NCBI RefSeq assembly: GCF_000340215.1
Contig: NW_006921541.1
Location: 2,019,527-2,083,526 of the forward strand
Direction of reading: 5' to 3'
Source: Pseudocercospora fijiensis CIRAD86
Taxonomy: Eukaryota; Ascomycota; Dothideomycetes; Mycosphaerellales; Mycosphaerellaceae
Length of the DNA: 64,000 nucleotides
Below are positions 55,480 through 64,000 of this stretch, one piece after another (the stretch's first letter is position 1; each line of letters starts with the position of its first letter). A program made the translations under genes and the position numbers. Below the pieces are notes generated by a model. It did not search any database. It had not been told where the DNA came from and worked only from the letters and a program-made list of their open reading frames with translations.

Positions 55480-57061
55480 CCTTATACAGCGTAAGACTAT
55501 CGACATTATGCTAGCTATTATACGTACCTATCTCGTAGGGGATATATATAGTAACAATTATAAAACTAAGGTTACGCTAGACCTAGGAAATTTAGTTAGC
55601 GCCCTTATTAGCTATCGCCTAGCTAAGCAATTAGACCTTCGATAACTGCCTAGGACTAACCTGCTAACCCTTACTTAGTTTAATAACGCTCGGCACTTAA
55701 CCTACGGAGCCTACTATATCTATATAGCCCTAAGAGACGACCTCGGCAATAAGCGCCTACTAAACTTTACTACCTACGTAGTAGACATAGACAGCCTCCT
55801 ATCTAATATTGTTATTAGTAACCCTATTCTTAAGTACTATACTATAGTTATAGACTTAGGCAGTTAATAATAGCGATTTAGAATCGCTAGGAAAGAGGAT
55901 ATTAAACACATTAATATTAGCGAGTGCCCTAATAATATTAGGGTCCTATTTATTAGCAACCTAACCCTAGCTAATCCGACGGCCGATCTACTCGGTAGTA
56001 ATAACGATAAACCTATACCCCCTAATAATCCTAATTAGCTTGCTCGTATACTAGAGCCTATCCGAGAGACCTATATTAATGTGTTTAAACACTACCTAGC
56101 ATCGATATTGCTTATATTTAAAGAGACGGATTATAAGATTAATATTATAGAGGGCAAGGAGGTTCCTTTTAGCCCCCTCTATAATCTTAGTAAACGAGAG
56201 CTTACTATGTTACGTAAGTATCTAGAGGAAAACCTAGCTAATAGCCGGATACGATATAGCAATAGCCCTACTAGTGCACCTATCCTGTTCGTACTAAAGA
56301 AGGATAGCGGCCTACGTTTATATATTAATTATAGAGGGCTTAATACTGTTACTATTAAAGACCGCTGTCTACTTCCGCTTATTAATAAGACCCTCGACCG
56401 CCTTTCTAGTACCTACTACTATACTATATTAGACATTAAGGACGCCTATTACCGCATCTGTATTCGTAAGGGCGATAAATAGAAGATAGCCTTTCGCACT
56501 CGCTATAGCTATTTTAAGTGCTTAGTTATGCTATTTAGTCTAGCTAATACCCCTGCAACATTCTAGTCCTATATTAATCGGGCCCTTTCGGGCCTATTAG
56601 ACTACCTCTATATAGTTTACCTAGATAACATCCTAGTTTATATATACTCCCCCGATATTGCGGAGTACTAGGCTATAGTCCGTAAGGTGCTCGATCGCCT
56701 ACGAGCCTATAGCTTATATTGCAAGCCTTCTAAATGCACCTTTACTACTAAAGAGGTATTATTCCTCGGCTTCCTCGTATCGACTAAGGGTATTAAGGCT
56801 AATTATAACCGGATTAAGACTATTACTAAGTAGCTAATACCTACTAGTATTAAAGAGCTTTAATTATTCCTCGGTTTTGCTAACTTCTACCGCCGGTTTA
56901 TTAAGGGCTATTCGAGGCATATAATGCTATTAACTAAGCTTACTAAGACTAAGGCCAATCTATCTAGAGAGTTTAAATAGACTAATAGAGCACAAGCCGC
57001 TTTTAACGGTTTAAAGAAGCGCTTTACTAAAGTCCCCTTATTGCACTATTTCGTACTAAGC
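55480..57061 (+). pseudogene. pol: Gypsy pol: protease and reverse transcriptase, RIP-damaged
   Basis: Protease: 'TLDLGN' at about 55,575-55,590 corresponds to the 'DSGA' active site, with Ser changed to Leu by TCA to TTA. Reverse transcriptase: an open stretch at 56,081-56,482 holds 'SPLYNLSKRELTMLRKYLEE', 'APILFVLKKDSGLRLYINYR' and 'ILDIKDAYYRI' (first catalytic Asp kept). The frame then breaks at a former Trp in 'GDEW'. The second catalytic site reads 'YLDNILVY' at about 56,618, so one Asp of 'YLDD' became Asn (GAC to AAC after T). The frame ends in the connection domain ('LFLGFANFYRRFI', 'VPLLHYF') at 57,060. Reverse transcriptase of this family copies the element's RNA in cytoplasmic particles; this copy is dead. 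Confidence 0.9.
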
Positions 57062-57257
57062 TGTAAGAAGGGTATATTAGTAGGTAGATAGGGTAGTAGT
57101 AGGTACGAGTAGTATTCGATAAGGAGCTAGGAGGAGAGGGAGGAAGGTAGGCAAGTTAGCCTATTGCTAAGCGCTAAGCCCTACCTAAGGCACTAAGGCC
57201 CTAGCTTTACTTAGCCTAGTTATATACTAATTACGTATAGCCTCTTTAGCCCTAATA
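57062..57257 (-). repeat. LTR of gypsy element 2, inverted relative to element 1
   Basis: 196 bp. Read on the minus strand it starts TATTAGGGCTAAAGAGG at 57,257 and ends CCCTTCTTACA at 57,062. It aligns along its whole length with 53,621-53,817, with differences that are mostly transitions plus a few indels. It directly follows the minus-strand integrase/chromodomain region, so it is the 3' LTR of that element. Confidence 0.8.
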
Positions 57258-59058
57258 TATGCTTCCCTTCTAAAGGCCGCGCCCTCGTAGCCTGTCTATA
57301 GTCTACGACCTCTATTGCCGCTAACTTAGCAAGTCTAATAAGCTATTTAGCCCGCGCTAAGTTAAACACTTAACTACCTAATTATATAACTATATTAAAC
57401 CTTACCTCTAAACAATACAATATGCAACTCTAACTGCGCTATCTCTATATATAATGAACTATAAAGTAATATATATCTATAAGAATTAAAGGCCTTCGAC
57501 TAATTATAATACGAGCGCGTCTTCCCTACTATAATAGGTAGACGTACGAGGTATTGCAGCACTGCCTCCGTTCTAAGTAATATCGTATCGAGTTCTTTGC
57601 GTCTACTCTTAAAAGACCTAGTAATGTCCGCTTCCGAGGGTTGTCCGCTTCTGAGGGTTTGTTCTTATTGTTACGAGGGCTATTATTTACTTTTTAGAAA
57701 AAACACAGCTCGTTTAGTTTCTATAGGTAAAGGCTATTATAAGTGCAGTAGTTAAGGTTCGCCTCGCTTAAAGAGTTAGAAAGATCGAGAAGTAACCTAT
57801 TGTCCGCAAGATCGACCCCGGCTAGCTTAGCTCTATAGTTTTGCCCTTAGTTAGTCTATTAGTCGCTTAATCTTTTAGGCGGCTTAAAGTTTTAACTTAG
57901 CCTTAAAGTTTTAATTAAAGTTTTAATTAAGGTGCCTTAGGCTCGTAGTATAGGTAAGGTTATATCTATAGGCGTAGTAACAATAGCAAGTAATATCGAC
58001 AATAGCGGCGCTAGTCGTCTTAGCGCTAACTTTACCTTGCTTTCGATTTCCTTCTTCGACTAGTAATATACTTTATAACACCGTTACTAATATAGCCGCG
58101 CCGGCCGTGTCGCCCTTTAGCATAAGTGTAACGCCGTCGTTACTATTATTATTACTAGCACTATTCGCCTACGCGCGCGCGCGCCTCTATCGACCGCCTA
58201 GGCCTTAGGGTCCCGATAGAACGTAGAAATAAGAGGGGCGCTAGAGGAGGACCTTATAGGGTGCGCTAGTAAAGAGGTAGATTCCTTAAAAGAGCAGGCA
58301 ATTAGTTAACAGTTATAGTGCGCTCGTTAGTACTCGTTGCGCGCTCGTTATCGTAGTATAGTCTTGTTTTCCTTTACTAACAATTGCTTGCCTCTAATTA
58401 GTTAGCTTAATAGCACCCTAGGGGTAGTATTGTTCCTAGGCCCTAGTAGTAACATTATAGCCTCTTAGCCTTCTTCTTGTCCTTTATACTAGTCTAATAC
58501 TCGTCTAACAACTTAGTTATATCCTTAAAAGAGTCTTTAGCCTCCTACGAGTACTATTTAGGTAAATAGCCTTACTATCTTAGGAGGTACTCCTTCTTGC
58601 CTTGTCTAGTCTAATGCTTTAGTATACGCTCTATAGACTACAGTTCTTTACTATTAGCTAAGACTTCTTCTAACTTAGTAGGCGCTTTATCGCCTTCGCG
58701 CTAGTAGTATAGTTTAAGGAGGGATATATAGAAGGTATTATAGATAGTATAATAGGGTAGAAGCTATAACTAGTAGGCCTATGCGGAAGAGCCCTTAACT
58801 TCTCGAATACGGAATAGGCTAATGTATCTTAGTGCGAGCTTAGGCCTTGTTTTACTATTAGGTAATAGGTACTTACGGATACGGAGGTTCTTTATACTAA
58901 GTATAACTATATCGCCTTGTTTAAAGGTTATCGGTATATAGCGCTTATCGTAGTAGGCCTTTTAATACTCTTAAGCCTTTGTTAGCTTCTTAGCTATCTT
59001 ACTTAATATAACTAATGTATTCGAGAGAGACTATCTACGAGAAAGTCGGAAGAAGAAG
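57258..59058 (-). mobile_element. pol: Ty3/gypsy retrotransposon 2 (chromovirus), 3' part, RIP-damaged
   Basis: Minus strand, read from 59,040 down: the integrase C-terminus 'YYDKRYIPITFKQGDIVILS' (about 58,965-58,905) and 'FRIREVKGSS' (about 58,815) form the GPY/F-type module. The 'YNTFYISLLKLYY' that follows (about 58,735) matches the conserved 'NVFHVSLLKPY'. A chromodomain-like segment ('KKEYLLR', a stop, 'QGYLPK', about 58,590-58,555) fits 'YLVKWKGYP'. Then comes about 1.1 kb of poorly coding 3' sequence and the LTR at 57,257-57,062. Chromodomains guide integration to heterochromatin. The integrase core lies beyond the copia insertion at about 59,059. Confidence 0.8.
58172..58184. repeat. 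(CG)n run
   Basis: Six and a half CG units in the 3' region of gypsy element 2. It shows that CpG is not worn away in this RIP-damaged DNA. Confidence 0.8.
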
Positions 59059-59271
59059 TGCGGCAGTTGCAGCCTTAGGCATTAGGCACGTAATAGACCC
59101 TAATACCTAGACACACACTCTAAGTCACCCCCTTAGTACGTGTATATCGCTATAGAATGAAGCAAACCAAACACAATAGCTATTCAGTTAGCAAAGCAAA
59201 CAGGGGTATTAGGTAAGCAGGAGTAGGTAAACAAACTGGACTACTCTTAGGTCAAACAGACAAAGCAAACA
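59059..59271 (-). repeat. 3' LTR of the copia element (limits approximate)
   Basis: On the minus strand, the pol stop codon TAA overlaps a polypurine tract (TAAGGAGGGCC, 59,284-59,274), followed at once by TGTTTGCTTTG at 59,271. The far end is placed at CA (59,059), beyond which the gypsy integrase frame resumes. The stretch keeps many CpA and TpG and so is less RIP-damaged than its surroundings. The second LTR lies outside the window. Confidence 0.6.
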
Positions 59272-59279
59272 AAGGCCCT

Positions 59280-61140
59280 CCTTAGTATTTAGCAGCTGGC
59301 TTCGCAGCGTTCTTAATAGCGGCCCTGCAATCCACTAGGTTCAGTTATTTAATAAAGCGGCTATACTTAATCTTGTTAAGTAGCTTAGTAAAGCTATTAG
59401 CAATCTAATCGTGTATACTAACCTATTAAACGATAATAGAGCTATTAGCAATCTTCTCTCGGATGTAGTAGACACGAGCATCTATATGCTTCGTGCGGCT
59501 ATTAATGCTAGTCGACTTAGTAATAGCGATAGCGGACTAATTGTCCTCGTATAGCGTAACTAGAAGAATGTAGCCCTTATAGCCGACTTCCTTTAATAAA
59601 CGAGCTAAGGCAACTACCTCCTTAGCGCCTATAGTAAGTTAGACATACTTAGCCTTAGTTAACGATAGTATAACAAGCGTCTAACGGCCGGACTTATACA
59701 ATAGAGGTCCGCCTGCAATAGTAAAGTAGAAGCTACCTATAGAGCGGCGAGTAACCGGATTATTAGCCTATAAGGCATTATAGTATCTAGCAAACTTGAG
59801 GTCGTTAGCCTCGTTCTAATTGCCTTAGAAGCGCATGCTACGGCTTAGAGTACTAACTAGGTACTTAATTAGCTAAAGGAGCGCGGTATAGTGTTCCTCG
59901 GTCGGGTTGGAGATAAATCGTAACAATAGGCCTATAGTATAGCAAGCATTAGGTCGTGTAATTATAGCTAGCTACAGCGCTTTACTAACACCTTCCTAAT
60001 ACTAAGTCTTAAAGGCAGCGCTAGCAGTGTAGCCCTTAGGTGTACGCTAAATCGATGTCTTAACGTATCGAGGTGCTATTAGTGTAGTAGGAGCTACTCG
60101 GCCCTATATGCTATACTTCTTACTAAGCCTATTTAAATAGGCATCTTAAACGACGTGAATAGTACGCTAATCGCGGTTACGAATAATCCGCATACTAAGA
60201 TAGTAGTGTAGGTCGCCTAGCTCTCGTATACTAAAACGGTCCTTTAGCAACTAAGCTACTGCCTCTAGTGCTAATAGAGTGTAGGCGATAATAATTATAT
60301 CGTCGACATAGATAACAATAATAGAGCCGCTAACAACGTGTTTAAATATATACACATTAGCTATTATTAGTATAAAGTCTAGGCTCTTTAGGTACTTTCG
60401 AAGCTCTTCGTACTATAGCATTAGTAACTGCTTTAGACTATATAGTGCCTTTAGTAATAGACAAACTATGCCCTTGCTACTACGCTCTTTAAAGCCGTAT
60501 AGCTGTTTAACGTAGATCTTGTGCTTATCCCTAATTAGGGCATTAAGGAAGGCTATTAGAATATCGTATTGCTTAGCCTCTAGGTCGTAATAAGCAATTA
60601 GACTAAATAGGGCTCTAAGCGTGCAAGGCTTAGTAATAGCCGCATAGGTCTCGTTATAATCCTATCCTTCAACCTATATAAAGCTACGGACGACCTAACG
60701 AGCCTTAAACCGGCTTACCTTGCTATTAGCGTTACGCTTGATAGTAAACACCTATCGGCTACGAATAACCTTGCGACCTTCTAGTACCTCTAACCGAGAT
60801 ATATGTACCTATATATAGTTGTCGATTAGTAACTTGTATTTAGCCTTATAGGCCTCCTTCTATTATAGCTAGTATAGCGACTAAGTCGCCTTCTTATAGC
60901 TCTTCGGAATAGGAATAGTCTCTTTAGGCTTATTAGACTGTTTAGCAATGTAATAGGAAGCTATAAAACCCTTAATATAGGCTATCGGCATATTAGCTAT
61001 TATACGTCGAGTTAACCGCTTAATACTACAATTAGCTAGATAGCTACGTAACAGGTTACGAGCCGACTTGTTGCTCCGTATCTTGCGCGTAGAACGATTA
61101 CTAATAGCCTTAGTAGGTCGCTCAAACTTAGGCAACTAGC
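59280..61140 (-). pseudogene. pol: Copia pol: reverse transcriptase and RNase H, RIP-damaged
   Basis: It begins with an 84-codon open stretch (61,135-60,881) ending 'IPIPKSYKKAT', the usual 'P.SY.EA' lead into the reverse transcriptase. The catalytic 'IVIYVDDIIIIA' lies at about 60,320-60,285 with both Asp residues kept. RNase H ends with 'SRTKHIDARVYYIRE' (about 59,500-59,455), 'SFTKLLNKIKYSRFIK' (about 59,390) and 'AAKY' before the TAA at 59,284. These match 'KHI....H.+RE' and 'AD..TK.L'. Several stops are at likely Trp or Gln positions. Confidence 0.88.
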
Positions 61141-61399
61141 CTAGCTCGCCCTTCTTAGCGTAAGGATCGTACGCTAGTTCTTCCTCGGCTAACTAAAAGC
61201 TATCTTTATTACTTGAAGCTAGTAGTTAAACTGGTTGAACGTCTAGAAGGTCGTTATCGATTAGCAACGGATTAGCGACCTTATCGGCCATTTCCTATAC
61301 AGGTCCTTATATAGGCTATTCTTCTTGCTAAGCTAGAAGCCGCTAGACTATACTAGCAGCCTCGGCAGGCGACGGAGCCTCGTTGCTTATAGAATTAAA

Positions 61400-62420
61400 T
61401 AAAGCCGGTATAATAGACTTAAGGGTAACAAACTCGTTCTTAGATAAGTCGTTAGTGTTAGTGTATAGCTTTATACTATCTAGAAGTAGGAGGTTACCCC
61501 CTAACTTAACAAACTAGACGTCCTTAGAAGCGATTACTTTGTGTTAATTAGGCAGGTAAACTATATATTTTCTAGAGTCTATAGAGCCCTTAGCATAGCC
61601 AACTAGCTTACTAACTAGGCCTCTACTGTCTATCTTCTTTCCGCGAGTTATACTGTAATCGTAGGCAACTGCAGTACAGCTATAAGCTCGAAGGTGCTAT
61701 AGGCGTAGCTGTATTCGTAACTAATTGAGCTCCTTAGCTATAATAGTATATAGGCTTCCTCCGTTAGCGGTTAGCGTAATATTAAGGACCTATATAGCGG
61801 AGGCAATAGTATATAGCTATAGAGACTTCGGAAGGTTAGCGTGCAGTATTATCTTTCTCGCAGTCGTATATACGATGTAATTGCTAACCTTAGTAAGGCT
61901 ATTCTAAGTAGAAGAATAAGGAGCTGTAACCTACAGTATAATGCCCTAATTACGAGCCTAGCTTAATAGCTGATTTCCGCCGTATTTACCCCCTCTATCG
62001 AGGCGGTAGATTGGGATCGAATAGCTAGTCTATATACGGATATATATACGATAGTCCTTAATAGCTACTATAGCCCCTAACTTAAGCGTGCTAGTATATT
62101 CGTATCGATAGCCTAACTTAGCGCATATAAACAGTGTAAAATAGCGCTCCTATAATAGACTAGGGTTGGTAATAGTAACTACATCTATACAGACAATGTA
62201 ATAGATCGTAGATAGTCGTACGCGTAGCAGCCGATTATATTCCTTATATAATATAGCTATACGACAGGCAATGCAGTTGCGGAAGTCCTTCTTAGCACTA
62301 GTAATAACAATTTGACCCTCAGATTCCATTCTTAGTAGCTTGCGGCAACAAATATAGCTATATCGCAGATGCTATTTATCTATAGTGCCTATAGGCACCC
62401 CCTTCTTTAACAAAAGGGCA
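61400..62420 (-). pseudogene. Copia integrase, RIP-damaged
   Basis: The zinc-binding HHCC region spans about 62,395-62,255: 'HLRYSYICCRKLLRMESEGQ' with a damaged first His region, then 'RNCIACRIA' holding the Cys pair. The core follows with 'YRLDRGGKYGGNQLL' (about 62,010-61,965), the second-Asp region of the DDE domain ('R.D.GGE'), where Glu is now Lys. Later come 'TAPYSSTQNSLTK' (about 61,930) and 'LVGYAKGSIDSRKYIVYLP' (about 61,600), typical of fungal Copia. Integrase inserts the element's DNA copy into the genome. Confidence 0.85.
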
Positions 62421-62439
62421 ACTACCTCACTATCTAAAC

Positions 62440-64000
62440 TAGAGGTTAGTATATAGAGGTAGGGGAGACTATTCTTACGGTATGTCTAAGCGATAGTAAC
62501 CTTATTGCCCTCTACTATCGTAAATAGCACACGCTTGTTGTTACGGTAGAAACAACCCTTGTCGGCAAGCTTCTTAGTAGATAGGAGGTTAGCTGCTAGA
62601 CCTAGCATATATAGTGTATTAGACAACTTTATGCTGCTTACACTACGCTTATTAACTACCTTAGTCTAAGCTATTCCGACTATCGTCGCGTGCTTCGTGT
62701 TGCTACTAAACTAGACAGGAATGTAACAGCCTTTATATTTAATAAGTAATAAAGGGTCGTTAACTATATATATACTAGTACCTAAGTCGACAACCCAATT
62801 AGTAGTACGAGTGCTAGCAGTAAGAGCCGTAGAAACCTAGTCGCTAATAGTGACTATAGTGTTTGTAGTGAAGGCGTAATTGTCGTTTGGGCCTAATAAC
62901 ACCCCCGGGGTAGCATTAGCCGCATACAGCCCCTAAGCACTATTCTAACTAGATAGCGGCTACTATTAAGCAGTTAACGCCTATTGTTGCTTCTTCTTAG
63001 CCTTCTGCTTCTCGCGACGAAGACGGTCTTCCTCCTTTAGGTAAGGGTACTTAGTATAGCAGCGGTTAGAAGGGTATAACTCTTAACAATAGGCGCACTT
63101 CTTACGGTTAGACTAATAACCATTCTGGTTGTTTCTACTACGACTACGACTATTGTTGCTATTTCCGCGGCTACTACGACCGCTACGGTTCGAGTTACCT
63201 CGACTATTGCTATTGCTATTGCCTTGTAGTTGCTAGCGCTAGAGGCCGAAGAAACTATTGTATTAGGCCTAGTTTAACTAAGCTATATTCTTATTAAGCA
63301 ACGCGCTAATAATATTGTTAAGGGTGCTATCGTTAATAGTATACTCTAAGGCTCGCATTTGCTCTCGGCGCATCTATACGAAAGCCTTATAGAACGGTGC
63401 AATTTGTATAATAAATATGTAGACAGCCTAATATTAGCTAATAGCCAATTTAGTGTCCTTTAAGGCACCGAGTCTCTTCTTATATTTATTGCAGAACTTC
63501 TTAATGTCCTTGCTATTATACCGAAGGGTGATATATTCCTAGTAGAGTATAAATTTAGTAGACCTACCTTTACTAGTGTATTTCTTCTTAAGGAAGTCCT
63601 ACACTTCCTAGGATATAGATAGACTAAGCAGTAATTATTAAATATTACTAATACAATTAGCAAAGATCTAGGTACGCGCTGTTTGATCTTTAGAGTCCCA
63701 TTTATCTTAGCGGTCTTCAAACTCTTTAGAAGACTTACTAGAGGCCTTAGAAAGGGGTCGCTAGCGGGTGCCTTATATATAGCGCTAGACCGACATACCT
63801 TTAAGGGCGCCTTTAGCGGCGTACGACTATAATAGGTAATTCTCCTTATTCTTTAGCTTAGGAATGTTGCTTATATAAGCGCTAGAGGTTGTAGGGGGAG
63901 CTATTGCGGACAGCGACGGCGATAATATAGAAAGGGGCGGCCGATAGGCGCGCCTGTATTCTAGTATAGCAGACAGCTAACACTAATGTTAGAAACCGGT
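62440..64000 (-). pseudogene. gag: Copia gag and protease, RIP-damaged, partial at the window edge
   Basis: Gag reads from the right edge, including an 86-codon open stretch at 63,720-63,460 ('INGTLKIKQRVPRSLLIVLV'). The zinc knuckle is at about 63,097-63,059: C-A-Y-C, three residues, a Tyr in place of His, then four residues to C ('PSNRCYTKYPYLKEE'). The protease site reads 'WVVDLGTSIYIV' (about 62,805-62,770), with Ser of the 'DSG' triad changed to Leu by TCA to TTA. The gag start lies outside the window or close to its end. Confidence 0.8.

Larger units (their letters stand above)
53621..57061 (+). mobile_element. Ty3/gypsy retrotransposon 1, 5' part, RIP-damaged
   Basis: Order: 5' LTR, gag with a CCHC knuckle, aspartic protease, reverse transcriptase. 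The coding region stops at 57,061, just after the start of the RT-RNase H connection, where an inverted LTR of the same family begins. RNase H and integrase are absent from this copy within the window. It interrupts a Helitron at its left edge. Confidence 0.85.
59059..64000 (-). mobile_element. Ty1/copia retrotransposon, runs off the right edge
   Basis: Minus-strand order from the right edge: gag with knuckle, protease, integrase, reverse transcriptase, RNase H, polypurine tract, LTR. This is the Copia order (integrase before reverse transcriptase). It is inserted in gypsy element 2. Stops are fewer than in the neighbouring elements and some CpA/TpG survive, so it is probably the youngest insertion here, though still broken. 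A rearranged fragment of the same family lies at 23,945-25,150. Confidence 0.88.

Noticed and set aside
1..64000. tRNA, rRNA or other structural RNA genes
   Set aside because: No cloverleaf A/B box pairs or rRNA core sequences were noticed on either strand.

Overview
The window looks like a gene-poor, repeat-rich block from a filamentous ascomycete (Pezizomycotina) that has been damaged by repeat-induced point mutation (RIP). TpA is very common, CpA and TpG are scarce and CpG is kept. Reading frames are cut almost wholly at positions where relatives carry Trp or Gln (TGG to TAG, CAA/CAG to TAA/TAG). No intact gene of normal length is visible. The longest open frames (about 60-210 codons) are shadows or pieces of broken genes, so every gene-like entry below is called a pseudogene. 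Domain names come from reading translations across stops by eye, with no database search.

Layout. (1) 1-12.6 kb: degenerate coding on both strands, including a recognisable BTB/POZ pseudogene (minus, about 6.3-5.6 kb), and a 509-bp element with 20-bp terminal inverted repeats (4,879-5,387). (2) 12.6-36.95 kb: a run of long degenerate genes on both strands, including a kinesin-like pseudogene (minus, about 31.5-29.6 kb). It also holds a miniature LTR element (18,555-18,897), an 11-bp minisatellite, two further copies of the inverted-repeat element, and a rearranged Copia gag fragment (23.9-25.1 kb). (3) 37-50.3 kb: degenerate coding with a coiled-coil pseudogene, an FHA-domain pseudogene (about 46 kb) and a pseudogene with seven 15-residue acidic repeats (49.4-49.7 kb). 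(4) 51.4-64 kb: nested transposons. A Helitron N-terminal region is broken at 53,620 by a plus-strand Ty3/gypsy element. That element is broken at 57,061 by the 3' half of a minus-strand gypsy chromovirus of the same LTR family. The second gypsy is broken at about 59,058 by a minus-strand Ty1/copia element that runs off the window.

The most unusual structure is a two-palindrome module, CGACGTCG-N24-CGACGTCG, found four times (39, 8,808, 12,601 and 36,902), always with starts exactly 32 bp apart. It sits at the edges of the large degenerate gene blocks and may mark ends or regulatory sites of large unrecognised elements. The host-like genes (BTB, kinesin-like, FHA) inside RIP-damaged DNA imply that they were once duplicated, either as cargo of a large mobile element or as a segmental duplication. 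The sequence alone does not decide between these.
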